Source of the DNA: an uncultured Pseudobdellovibrionaceae bacterium
GTDB lineage: Bacteria; Bdellovibrionota; Bdellovibrionia; Bdellovibrionales; JAMPXM01
Direction of reading: 5' to 3'
Assembly: GCA_934277865.1 (NCBI GenBank)
Contig: CAKQVW010000128.1
Coordinates: 1 to 7,875, forward strand
DNA: 7,875 nt
In this document: piece after piece, positions 1 through 6,284 of the stretch
Numbering within the stretch: position 1 is the stretch's first letter
Layout of the letters: each line of letters starts with the position of its first letter
Notes under the pieces: model-generated
Told to the model about the DNA's origin: nothing
What the model saw: the letters and a program-made list of their open reading frames with translations, nothing else
The model's database searches: none
Position numbers and translations under genes: made by a program

Positions 1-12
1 TCGGAAATTCAT
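1..12 (-). CDS. 5' end of an unidentified minus-strand gene (first 4 codons only)
   Basis: An ATG reading leftward from position 12 (M-N-F-R, then off the edge) is preceded by AAAGGA at 26-21 with an 8-nt spacer, a good ribosome-binding arrangement. A second in-window ATG at 19-17 lies only 1 nt from the same AAAGGA, so it is a worse choice. The gene would follow the glycosyltransferase in the same orientation. Four codons give no clue to function, and the call rests only on the start signal. Confidence 0.3.
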
Positions 13-128
13 AGCTCATGTCCTTTCGCTGGTCAGGTCGACTCAGCTCGCTGGACACACTTTTTCTTACGCTACCTCTGCTATTTGATCTGCGCTTTTC
101 GGATGCAACGGTCTTTGGAGATTTAGGA

Positions 129-156
129 AATCTAGTAAGTGATGGCCAGGGTTCAA
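129..156 (-). promoter_or_regulatory. Possible sigma70-type promoter for the gene leaving the left edge
   Basis: On the minus strand, TTGAAC (156-151) and TAGATT (134-129) are separated by 16 nt; each matches the -35/-10 consensus at 4 of 6 positions. The -10 candidate overlaps a perfect 6-bp dyad, AGATTT-AGG-AAATCT (119-133), which could be an operator. The match is weak and is supported mainly by its position about 120 nt upstream of the likely start codon at 12. Confidence 0.22.
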
Positions 157-203
157 GCACCGACTCCGGCGCTGCTCGATTGCCCGAAAGCACAATGTAA
201 TTT

Positions 204-235
204 GGGAAGAAAGTGCGGGATGTCGCTACCGCACT
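204..235 (-). terminator. Possible Rho-independent terminator after the glycosyltransferase
   Basis: Just past the glycosyltransferase stop codon, the minus strand can fold a 7-bp perfect stem, AGTGCGG with CCGCACT (arms at 235-229 and 218-212), around a 10-nt loop. It is followed by TTCTTCCC. The stem is GC-rich and well placed about 10 nt after the stop, but the U tract is short and interrupted, so termination may be partial. The rest of 13-244 shows no convincing gene. Confidence 0.4.
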
Positions 236-244
236 ACGGGCTAT

Positions 245-1840
245 CTAACGAGACTGGTCCTGTGATGTGATCGAAATTCGAGTAGGTGTATTACCGGGCG
301 CCACCTCGTCGATTAAGTTTCGTACAACGCGATCAAACTTTATGATCTGAGATTCCCACCCTAAATCGGCACGGGCTTTGTCGAAGTATTGTGCGAGATC
401 ACTCTTAGTTAAAGATTTATACCAGTTAACACCTTTTTCTAGGGTATCGCAGATCGCATCGATGTCGTTCATTTTGCCGCAAAATCCGATTCCATATAGA
501 CCGCATATCTTTGCAAGGTTCTCCATTTCGGAGTTTCCGATGATTGGGACTCCAAGTTGGATGGCGTCTCCCAGCTTATTGGGAAACGCTCCACGTGTAT
601 TTTCGTCCAGCGCAGGATAGCTGATTGTGATGAGATCAACCGACCGGAGAAGTGCGGGAATCGCCTCCTGGGGAATTGAATCCAGAATATAAAAATTGGG
701 GGTTGTAGAGGCCAGTTTTTCAAGATCTGGTCTGAGCTCCCCTGCGCCGATGTAGATAATCGCGACATCTGCCCGGTTCATTTTCTTAAAGGCTTGTGCT
801 AGCTCCAGAAGTTGCCGGCCTCTGCTGAAACCACCATGGTATAAGAGAGTGATCTGACCCTCGTTTGTTGGGAGCTTTACAATCTCACCGAGGGTGTCAG
901 GGAGAGTCTCGAAGCTTGGTGCATTGTTCACGCACGTAGCTTGAACACCATAAATTTGTTGGAAGTAGTCGACGATCGAGTCTGACACAGTGATGACGTG
1001 ATCCACGCTTCGCAAAGAAATAGCTTCTTCCTGCGCTAGATAAAGTTTTTGTCTTCGAGTGAATTCTTTCTGAAACGGATAGAGTTCGTGAGCATCGTAT
1101 ATGAGCTTGCAGCCGCGAGTTTGCCTATACTTCACGGCCGCAGGAAGCGCCGGAAGGTCGCAAGCGATCAATAGATCGGGGGTATCAAGTTTGGCCAAGT
1201 ATTTATCAAAGAGTTCATTGAACGGGAGTGGATCGAACTCCTCCGGAGCAAGCCTGCCGAGAGGTAAGAGACTGTTGCTGCCAGACGCCAGTCGCTTAAG
1301 ATGGGCAATTTCGTCCGACCGAAGCTCGCGACTCTTGGCGATGGTTTTGGCCCGCGCGAATTCGCTCAATGTTTCAGTTTTGCGCCTCTTCACTTTTTCA
1401 GTAGCATTGATTAAATGGGCGACGGCGAGTTTGAATTTGCGACGAATTGCCAGTAAAACCAATCTGGTTTTAGGGGAACGTTTCTCGAGGTACATTCCGA
1501 GGGCGCGTCTTTTGAGCACGTAGTATGAAACTATGGAAGTCCAAGAGATGATAGAAAAGGCGTAAGCGCCTTTTAGCCATTTCGGCGAGTCGTACTTAAT
1601 TTCTAGAACTGGTGCACCGACTATGCGCAACTTCGGTGAGACTACTTTATCTACGGTTTTGTGCTCCCTAGTAATTCCTAAGATAGTGAGATGCTTACCT
1701 AGTCGAATTTGATCGGCGGCATAGTTCAGAATACGACGGTCAATATTGTCTATAAAGTCATGGCAAACAATTGTAATGGTGCCTGTGCAAGCGCGCCCTT
1801 CGTTTGAACTGCTATATGGCTGTTGATGCTCGAAACTCAA
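245..1840 (-). CDS. GT4-like (GT-B fold) glycosyltransferase, surface polysaccharide assembly
   Basis: Encodes about 531 residues. The C-terminal half reads as a GT-B retaining glycosyltransferase of the GT4 type: an N-domain edge LIYDAHELYP at about 246-255, the LLYHGGFSRGR turn at 332-342 (donor phosphate-binding region, Arg340/Arg342), IGAGE at about 364-368, and PNKLGDAIQLGVPII at 420-434, where GT4 proteins usually have the second Glu of the E-x7-E motif; here it is Asp425. It would transfer a sugar from a nucleotide-sugar donor to a growing glycan at the cytoplasmic face; donor and acceptor cannot be read from sequence. Between the two halves lie a hydrophobic stretch (88-108) and a long basic, probably helical segment (115-187) that may bind membrane. 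The protein is longer than the usual 350-420 residues for the reason of this insertion. I chose the TTG at 1840 because GAAGGAG lies 5 nt before it; an upstream TTG at 1930 lacks a suitable ribosome-binding site and looks like part of a -35 box. The TAG stop is at 247-245. Confidence 0.88.
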   Translation of the reverse strand: MSFEHQQPYSSSNEGRACTGTITIVCHDFIDNIDRRILNYAADQIRLGKHLTILGITREHKTVDKVVSPKLRIVGAPVLEIKYDSPKWLKGAYAFSIISWTSIVSYYVLKRRALGMYLEKRSPKTRLVLLAIRRKFKLAVAHLINATEKVKRRKTETLSEFARAKTIAKSRELRSDEIAHLKRLASGSNSLLPLGRLAPEEFDPLPFNELFDKYLAKLDTPDLLIACDLPALPAAVKYRQTRGCKLIYDAHELYPFQKEFTRRQKLYLAQEEAISLRSVDHVITVSDSIVDYFQQIYGVQATCVNNAPSFETLPDTLGEIVKLPTNEGQITLLYHGGFSRGRQLLELAQAFKKMNRADVAIIYIGAGELRPDLEKLASTTPNFYILDSIPQEAIPALLRSVDLITISYPALDENTRGAFPNKLGDAIQLGVPIIGNSEMENLAKICGLYGIGFCGKMNDIDAICDTLEKGVNWYKSLTKSDLAQYFDKARADLGWESQIIKFDRVVRNLIDEVAPGNTPTRISITSQDQSR

Positions 1841-1845
1841 TTCGG

Positions 1846-1852
1846 CTCCTTC
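1846..1852 (-). promoter_or_regulatory. Shine-Dalgarno that sets the TTG start of the glycosyltransferase
   Basis: GAAGGAG on the minus strand, 5 nt before the TTG at 1840-1838. It is close to ideal and decides in favour of this rare start codon over the open-frame extension to 1930. The 30 extra residues that the longer reading adds (rich in Arg, Lys, Tyr and His) do not resemble a glycosyltransferase N-terminus. Confidence 0.7.
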
Positions 1853-1864
1853 GTGGAAAAATTG

Positions 1865-1901
1865 GTACCCATTAAGGTGCTTGCATCCACGCGATGGGTA
1901 C
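1865..1901. repeat. 8-bp inverted repeat in the divergent control region
   Basis: Perfect arms GTACCCAT (1865-1872) and ATGGGTAC (1894-1901) flank a 21-nt centre. The centre can add a short inner GTG/CAC pairing. The element lies between the candidate minus-strand promoter and the ribosome-binding site of the glycosyltransferase, so it is either an operator for a dimeric regulator or a hairpin in the glycosyltransferase 5' leader. Only the symmetry is seen; a role is inferred. Confidence 0.5.
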
Positions 1902-1903
1902 GT

Positions 1904-1930
1904 TTTGTAGCGCCTATTTGGCTGCGTCAA
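1904..1930 (-). promoter_or_regulatory. Candidate promoter of the glycosyltransferase
   Basis: The minus strand carries TTGACG (1930-1925, 5 of 6 to the -35 consensus) and TACAAA (1909-1904, 4 of 6 to -10), separated by 15 nt, shorter than the usual 17. An alternative -10, CAAAAC, gives 17 nt but a poorer match. Predicted transcription would begin near 1897, inside the right arm of the inverted repeat 1865-1901. Confidence 0.3.
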
Positions 1931-1947
1931 GCCTCATGTTATACGAT
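1918..1947 (+). promoter_or_regulatory. Candidate promoter of the plus-strand cassette
   Basis: TTGGCT (1918-1923) and TACGAT (1942-1947) are separated by 18 nt, each 4 of 6 to the sigma70 consensus. The predicted start would be near 1954, giving a leader of about 85 nt before the GTG at 2039. It overlaps the minus-strand candidate, as expected for face-to-face divergent promoters, but the match is weak. Confidence 0.25.
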
Positions 1948-2026
1948 GCGCCATCGAGCGAGTGATGTGTTGTGGTTGCGGGCGACATATCGAAGCGCGT
2001 GTTGTAGAGATACCGCACAGATTTGG

Positions 2027-2032
2027 AAAGGA
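2027..2032 (+). promoter_or_regulatory. Shine-Dalgarno that sets the GTG start of the methyltransferase
   Basis: AAAGGA lies 6 nt before the GTG at 2039-2041. It supports this start over the ATG at 1823, which would add 72 residues of non-family sequence and overlap the divergent glycosyltransferase. Confidence 0.65.
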
Positions 2033-2038
2033 CCGCAA

Positions 2039-3433
2039 GTGCAAGATACTTACACAGCGAGCTATTTTGAGAACCGAGAAGTCTGGCCGTCTGAAATGGC
2101 GACTTATCAAAAGTATCTGTTTAGGGACCTTGCGGTGCTGCTACCTAAGGAAGCGGAATCAGTTCTGGACGCGGGTTGTGGGAACGGCTTTTTTTTAGAT
2201 CTCTTGCCGAACCGACTGCGCAAAGTGGGTGTTGACCGCAGCGGCGAGGCTTTGAAGGACGTAAAACATGAGAAGCATCAATCAGATCTAAGCCAGCTTC
2301 CTTTCGAGGACGGTGCGTTCAGCGTGGTCTATTGTACGGACGTTCTGGAGCATACGTCTAATCAAGAATCCCTGTTAAAAATCGTGAGAGAGTTGAGACG
2401 GGTTGCTAGGGACCGTTTGATAATATCAGTTCCCTATAGAGAAAATTTAGATGCCGGTCTCCTATGGTGTAAGAAATGTGGACACTCGTTTCATCGGAAT
2501 CATCATTTTTGGTCATTTGACTCAAGCTTTATGACAATGATCGCCTCTGCGGTAGGTGTCACTCACTCCTACGCGGTTTTGAGCGGCGACTTTTGGGGTG
2601 GATTCGACGCGGATTATACATCTCTTCAGGCTAGGCTGGGTGATCTTCATGAGACGACTAGTGGCATTCCCTGTGCCCATTGCGGTACAGGCAAGTCGTT
2701 TGTGAAAAAGTTTTCGCCAGAGCAGGACAAGTGGGCCGAGAGAATTTTGGAGATCAATCGGGAGCATAGCAATAATTCGTTTCGGCATGCGGTAGCTAGG
2801 ACGGAGCTAATAGTTGTTTTTGATCTAGGTAAAAAGAAGGCTGCTCACTTGGAGCTGGGTAGTTATTTGGACCGAGAGTTCAAATTGATTTCAGATTGGA
2901 AGCCGGTCCAATTTGATACCGACAGGATCAATTTTTCTGAAGGATCCTTCCGAAAGACTACTGACATCCCGCTCTCGGGAGGTTGCCCCATAGTGGTAGA
3001 GCGGCCTCGTCAAAGACTAAACGAGATTTCTGAGAAGCAGGATCTGTTGTTTTCATTTTGGGGCAGGTTCGTTCCGCGTCCTGATCTTACCATACGTCTT
3101 GAGGGGCGAGCTGCTGCGGATACAGAGTTTAGGATCGCAGCGTATAGGCCAGGTGTTGGATATAGTTTGGTTTGGAATGGTAAGAGCGGCGACACGTTTT
3201 CAATAAGCGTTCCTCTCTCCGGTGCGCTCACAAGTCGGTACGGTCACCTCTTTCAAATCTACGTTGATAAGGGCGTGCTTGATATCAGTGAAGTTCACTT
3301 CAACGGCGTAGAACAAGCTAAGTGGCAAGAGATTGGCGGGAACGACGCAAGTTATATGGTCAGATCGTCTGCTGAGGGGATCCTGGAGGGGCTCGCTATA
3401 TATCGCGACTTCGGAATCGGAATCAGAGTTTGA
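2039..3433 (+). CDS. SAM-dependent methyltransferase with zinc-ribbon-like Cys pairs and C-terminal beta-rich region
   Basis: About 464 residues from a GTG start with AAAGGA 6 nt upstream. Residues about 20-135 form a class I methyltransferase core of the Methyltransf_11 kind: motif I VLDAGCGNG (42-50), the acidic residue of strand 2 in VGVDRSG (Asp66), LPFEDGAFSVVYCTDVLEH (87-105) and the IISVPYREN strand (128-136). It then has C144-x2-C147 followed by GHSFHRNHHFW and later C212-x2-C215, a pattern that could hold a zinc ion. From about 275 to the end the sequence is beta-strand-like, ends with an ISEVHF-type strand, and has no family I recognise; a jelly-roll, glycan-binding role is conceivable. 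It is the first gene of the cassette, and only 7 nt separate its TGA from the next ATG, so the two are probably co-transcribed. The likely substrate is a sugar or glycan hydroxyl (inferred from context). No signal peptide, so cytoplasmic. A T8 run (2189-2196) lies directly after motif I. Confidence 0.85.
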   Translation: MQDTYTASYFENREVWPSEMATYQKYLFRDLAVLLPKEAESVLDAGCGNGFFLDLLPNRLRKVGVDRSGEALKDVKHEKHQSDLSQLPFEDGAFSVVYCTDVLEHTSNQESLLKIVRELRRVARDRLIISVPYRENLDAGLLWCKKCGHSFHRNHHFWSFDSSFMTMIASAVGVTHSYAVLSGDFWGGFDADYTSLQARLGDLHETTSGIPCAHCGTGKSFVKKFSPEQDKWAERILEINREHSNNSFRHAVARTELIVVFDLGKKKAAHLELGSYLDREFKLISDWKPVQFDTDRINFSEGSFRKTTDIPLSGGCPIVVERPRQRLNEISEKQDLLFSFWGRFVPRPDLTIRLEGRAAADTEFRIAAYRPGVGYSLVWNGKSGDTFSISVPLSGALTSRYGHLFQIYVDKGVLDISEVHFNGVEQAKWQEIGGNDASYMVRSSAEGILEGLAIYRDFGIGIRV

Positions 3434-3437
3434 GGAG
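3432..3437 (+). promoter_or_regulatory. Ribosome-binding site overlapping the upstream stop codon
   Basis: GAGGAG begins inside the TGA stop of the methyltransferase gene. It is 3 nt from the ATG at 3441 and 6 nt from the following in-frame GTG at 3444, so either codon may be used; the protein differs by one residue. The overlap with the stop indicates coupled translation within an operon. Confidence 0.6.
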
Positions 3438-3440
3438 TAC

Positions 3441-6263
3441 ATGGTGGCTACCTGGTCATTTCGATTTTTGTCTTTATTGTTGATGATGCTTTCGCTGGGC
3501 TGTTGGCGAGACGACGCCTCGAAGAGCGCAGCCATTGAGGAGGTGCCCTCACCGTCCGTTCTGCCTAAACAAACGATAATTCAGGGCGCTGAGTTTCGGA
3601 CTGACGAAGTTGGTGTGCCGTCTATTTCTATTGAAGGAAAGTGGTACGGCCATCCTGCGTTTACCGCGTTATACGCGTTGGGATATTTGGGGCGAGAACA
3701 ATACTTTGACGATCGCAAAATTGAACCAGATGAACAGAAGTTTAAAAGCTGTTTGGACTGGCTAGTTCAAAACCTTGAAAAGGATAAATCGGTCTTCGTG
3801 TGGAAATATCATTTTGATCACACATATAACGACATTTCTATCAAAGCTCCGTGGATCAGTGGTTTTGCCCAAGCGGTTGGAATCCAGGCATTACTTGAAG
3901 GGTACAAAAAATATGGCGAACGACGATTTCTAGATACTGCAATAAAGGCTTCAAAGGCATTTGGAGTTTCCCAAAAAAAAGGCGGTGTCCTCTTTGTTTC
4001 CGAGCGGGGAGATTGGTTTGAAGAGACCCCTGTGGGCAATATGTCGGAGCCTTCACATATTTTGAATGGTCACTTGCGCGCCGTAATTGCACTTTGGGAA
4101 CTGTACGGTGTTACCAAAGATAAGGCCACTAAGACACTGGCTGACCGAGGGACCAAGGCGCTAAAAGGATGGATGCCACTGTTCGATGCCGGGTATTGGC
4201 TGAAATATGATCTGAACCCGAGGAAGACGGAAATTCTTCTTCAGCTCTCGGAGCCCTACGGCAGTATGTGGGAACCCCTGCATGTTAAATCTGTCGAAGT
4301 GCTAGATCCGTTGTCTAAGAAATCATTGGTGTTGGACGCAGCGGACGACAAGGCCTTTTCAGCCGGCAAAATGTTTTTGTCGGGTACCGACTGGGCAGGT
4401 CTTTCGGAAGAGGCGAATGTCAGATTCCGCAGCACTGCGAGGATTGCTCCAGAGCCTGACATCTCTGGAAAGTCCAAATCCTTGAGCCCGCATTTGTATA
4501 TGTATGTTTCACTTCCTGCCGAGTGGGTGAATAACTTAAGAAAGGAGCCATTCGTTGTTCGTTTGGAAGTTTTGTCGAAGGCAAGGCGCCACATAAGAGT
4601 ATCGATTCGAAATATTGCGCCGGACAATACATTTAGGCAACTACGCATGGGGGTGGTGCCCATTGCAGGACAGGTTGGTGTTCAGAAAGTAGCCGTACAG
4701 ATATTTCCTCAGGACCTCGGGTATCCGGTTGGGATGATTTACGGGGAGAAGCACCAGCAATATCTCGCTGCTCTGTGCGAGCACTCAAAGAATAATGCTG
4801 CTTGTTACTGGGCATCTGTATCGGCGGGTTATCTCCGTAAATATGAATCGAAAAATGATTTTATGTCGAGATTGGCCCCGCGCTCTGCAGTGGTTGAGCA
4901 GACCGTATTGACTCGTATGTTGTCGTTGGATCGGGACGGAGTCCTACGCCAGCACTTGGCTGAAAAGGACACCGTTTTCAATGACGGTGTATACGACTTC
5001 AACTCGCCAGTTGGAGAGCCAGTTTATCATCCGTTTTTGATTGCGCTGCAGGCGCTCCTAGATCGAGACGGGATGTTGCGGCTTGGGGCCAAAAGTAGTG
5101 ATATCGCCAGAATCCCAGCTCAGTTCCGCCAGAAGTTCGAGTGGCTCGATGAGCGATCTGCGAAAAAGGCAAGTGCCGCGCGTGCCATTAGGTGGCTATC
5201 CGATCAGGAGAGTAAAGTTGGAGAGGCCTCTGTTTGGGGTTATCCCTTCAAGAATGTATACAACGACGTGATCTCCGAAGTTGGCTGGGTATCGTCCTTC
5301 TCGCAAGCCTACATTGCCTCCGCCCTGGAGAAGCATGGTCAAAACGCACTTCTTCGGCGAGCGTTAGCTGCCTTTGGTGTAGATGTTGCTGACGGCGGTC
5401 TTCTGCACCGTTCGATAAAGGGTGGCTATTGGTTCGAGGAGGTTCCTAACCGAACTCATATCTTGAATGCGCATATTGCATCTATCAACTCGTTGCAGGA
5501 TAAGAAGAAATATCTAAACCAGAAATTGAAGAATGTATTGGACCGTGCAGTCGCCACTCTGATTGAGGAGTTTGACAGTTTCGATGATGGCTATTGGTTC
5601 AAATACGATCTCAATCCCAAAAAGGACATATGGTTCAATGTGGAGGTTGTTGACGGAAAAACCTCTGCGAGCCTAAAGGACATTTGCATATTGAATCCGA
5701 GAGATGCTTCGGCCTCTTGTGTGAACATGGAGCAAACAGATGAAAACGCGAGAAATCGTATCGGTGGCGTGGATTGGGAGAATTTGCGTAACGTCGATGG
5801 GCAGCCTATTCGTCGTGTCGGGGATGGCAGAAGTGTCAGATTGGAAGCGGTTGCCGGGGGAGCGCGGCAAAATTCGTTCTTCTGGCTTGGTCTTCCGGCT
5901 GTTTCTACAAGCGACTATTTTGATCTTCCCCCTATGTATTTGAGAGTTCGTTACTTTGATGACGTCCGATCTGCTTTTCGAATTTCAGTTCGAGATATTA
6001 GGCATGGCTCCGTTATGACATTCAACCCGCTCCGAGACGGTATGATCATTTCCGAAAAAACGGGTGGAGAGCGGACAGCCTATATTCCTATTCTACCTAG
6101 TGATGTTGGCTGGTACGTTGGCTACGAATACCTAGAGTTTGTAATGAACGAGTTGATTAAGCTGGAGAAAACGACCTCTGATCCGTCAATTCAGGAAATG
6201 GTGCGGCGGGCTCAGTTATACAAAACGTGGTTTGATGTTGATAGAAAAGCGGTTGGAGGCTGA
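3441..6263 (+). CDS. Predicted lipoprotein with two tandem D-glucuronyl C5-epimerase-like units
   Basis: 940 residues. A signal peptide ends in LSLGC, giving Cys21 as the likely lipidated residue. Two related halves follow (about 62-460 and 522-935). Shared landmarks: W121 and W599 with YND (129-131, 607-609); DWFEE/YWFEE (191-195, 663-667); HILNGH/HILNAH (206-211, 673-678); GYWLKYDLNP/GYWFKYDLNP (251-260, 717-726). These match the C-terminal domain of animal D-glucuronyl C5-epimerase (WYEEYP, FVLNGF, IYDL, WDYHTTH), an alpha/alpha-barrel enzyme that converts GlcA to IdoA in heparan-type polymers. By hand alignment the catalytic Tyr of IYDL is Tyr256/Tyr722 and that of WDYHTTH is Tyr434/Tyr897, but the Tyr of EEYP is Thr196/Val668. 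Each half has a beta-rich insertion (about 261-424 and 727-887) before its last helix. It probably acts on polymer-level uronic acids in the periplasm or on the surface; the substrate is unknown. It is co-transcribed with its neighbours, and an A8 run occurs at 3973-3980. I am fairly sure of the fold, less of the activity. Confidence 0.82.
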   Translation: MVATWSFRFLSLLLMMLSLGCWRDDASKSAAIEEVPSPSVLPKQTIIQGAEFRTDEVGVPSISIEGKWYGHPAFTALYALGYLGREQYFDDRKIEPDEQKFKSCLDWLVQNLEKDKSVFVWKYHFDHTYNDISIKAPWISGFAQAVGIQALLEGYKKYGERRFLDTAIKASKAFGVSQKKGGVLFVSERGDWFEETPVGNMSEPSHILNGHLRAVIALWELYGVTKDKATKTLADRGTKALKGWMPLFDAGYWLKYDLNPRKTEILLQLSEPYGSMWEPLHVKSVEVLDPLSKKSLVLDAADDKAFSAGKMFLSGTDWAGLSEEANVRFRSTARIAPEPDISGKSKSLSPHLYMYVSLPAEWVNNLRKEPFVVRLEVLSKARRHIRVSIRNIAPDNTFRQLRMGVVPIAGQVGVQKVAVQIFPQDLGYPVGMIYGEKHQQYLAALCEHSKNNAACYWASVSAGYLRKYESKNDFMSRLAPRSAVVEQTVLTRMLSLDRDGVLRQHLAEKDTVFNDGVYDFNSPVGEPVYHPFLIALQALLDRDGMLRLGAKSSDIARIPAQFRQKFEWLDERSAKKASAARAIRWLSDQESKVGEASVWGYPFKNVYNDVISEVGWVSSFSQAYIASALEKHGQNALLRRALAAFGVDVADGGLLHRSIKGGYWFEEVPNRTHILNAHIASINSLQDKKKYLNQKLKNVLDRAVATLIEEFDSFDDGYWFKYDLNPKKDIWFNVEVVDGKTSASLKDICILNPRDASASCVNMEQTDENARNRIGGVDWENLRNVDGQPIRRVGDGRSVRLEAVAGGARQNSFFWLGLPAVSTSDYFDLPPMYLRVRYFDDVRSAFRISVRDIRHGSVMTFNPLRDGMIISEKTGGERTAYIPILPSDVGWYVGYEYLEFVMNELIKLEKTTSDPSIQEMVRRAQLYKTWFDVDRKAVGG

Positions 6264-6271
6264 AAGCTGTT

Positions 6272-6276
6272 GGAGG
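6272..6276 (+). promoter_or_regulatory. Ribosome-binding site within a 9-bp direct repeat
   Basis: GGAGG lies 8 nt before the TTG at 6285. It is part of GTTGGAGGC (6269-6277), which also occurs at 6252-6260, inside the end of the epimerase gene, where its GGAGG is 10 nt before the TTG at 6270. Either pair could start the transglutaminase-like protein; the downstream pair has the better spacing. Confidence 0.45.
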
Positions 6277-6284
6277 CGGGGCTG

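Noticed and set aside
18..200. 60-residue plus-strand open frame starting at ATG 18
   Set aside because: No ribosome-binding site can be judged at the edge, the composition is not protein-like, and it overlaps in antisense the promoter and start signals of a minus-strand gene.
469..768. 99-residue minus-strand open frame inside the glycosyltransferase gene
   Set aside because: It is a shifted frame of the glycosyltransferase, with no start signal and no recognisable domain.
1841..1930. N-terminal extension of the glycosyltransferase to the TTG at 1930
   Set aside because: No properly spaced Shine-Dalgarno (GAGG only 1 nt away), the sequence fits a -35 box (TTGACG), and GAAGGAG before the TTG at 1840 is far better.
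1823..2038. N-terminal extension of the methyltransferase to the ATG at 1823
   Set aside because: It would overlap the divergent glycosyltransferase gene and add sequence unlike the family; the GTG at 2039 has a good ribosome-binding site.
3333..3440. Start of the epimerase-like gene at ATG 3333
   Set aside because: It would overlap the methyltransferase gene by about 100 nt and place 36 extra polar residues before a clear lipoprotein signal peptide beginning at 3441.
3441..6263. Polysaccharide lyase or glycosidase as the identity of the tandem protein
   Set aside because: These also use alpha/alpha barrels, but the combined WFEE, HILNGH and KYDL pattern in the right order fits glucuronyl C5-epimerase better; not fully excluded without a structure comparison.
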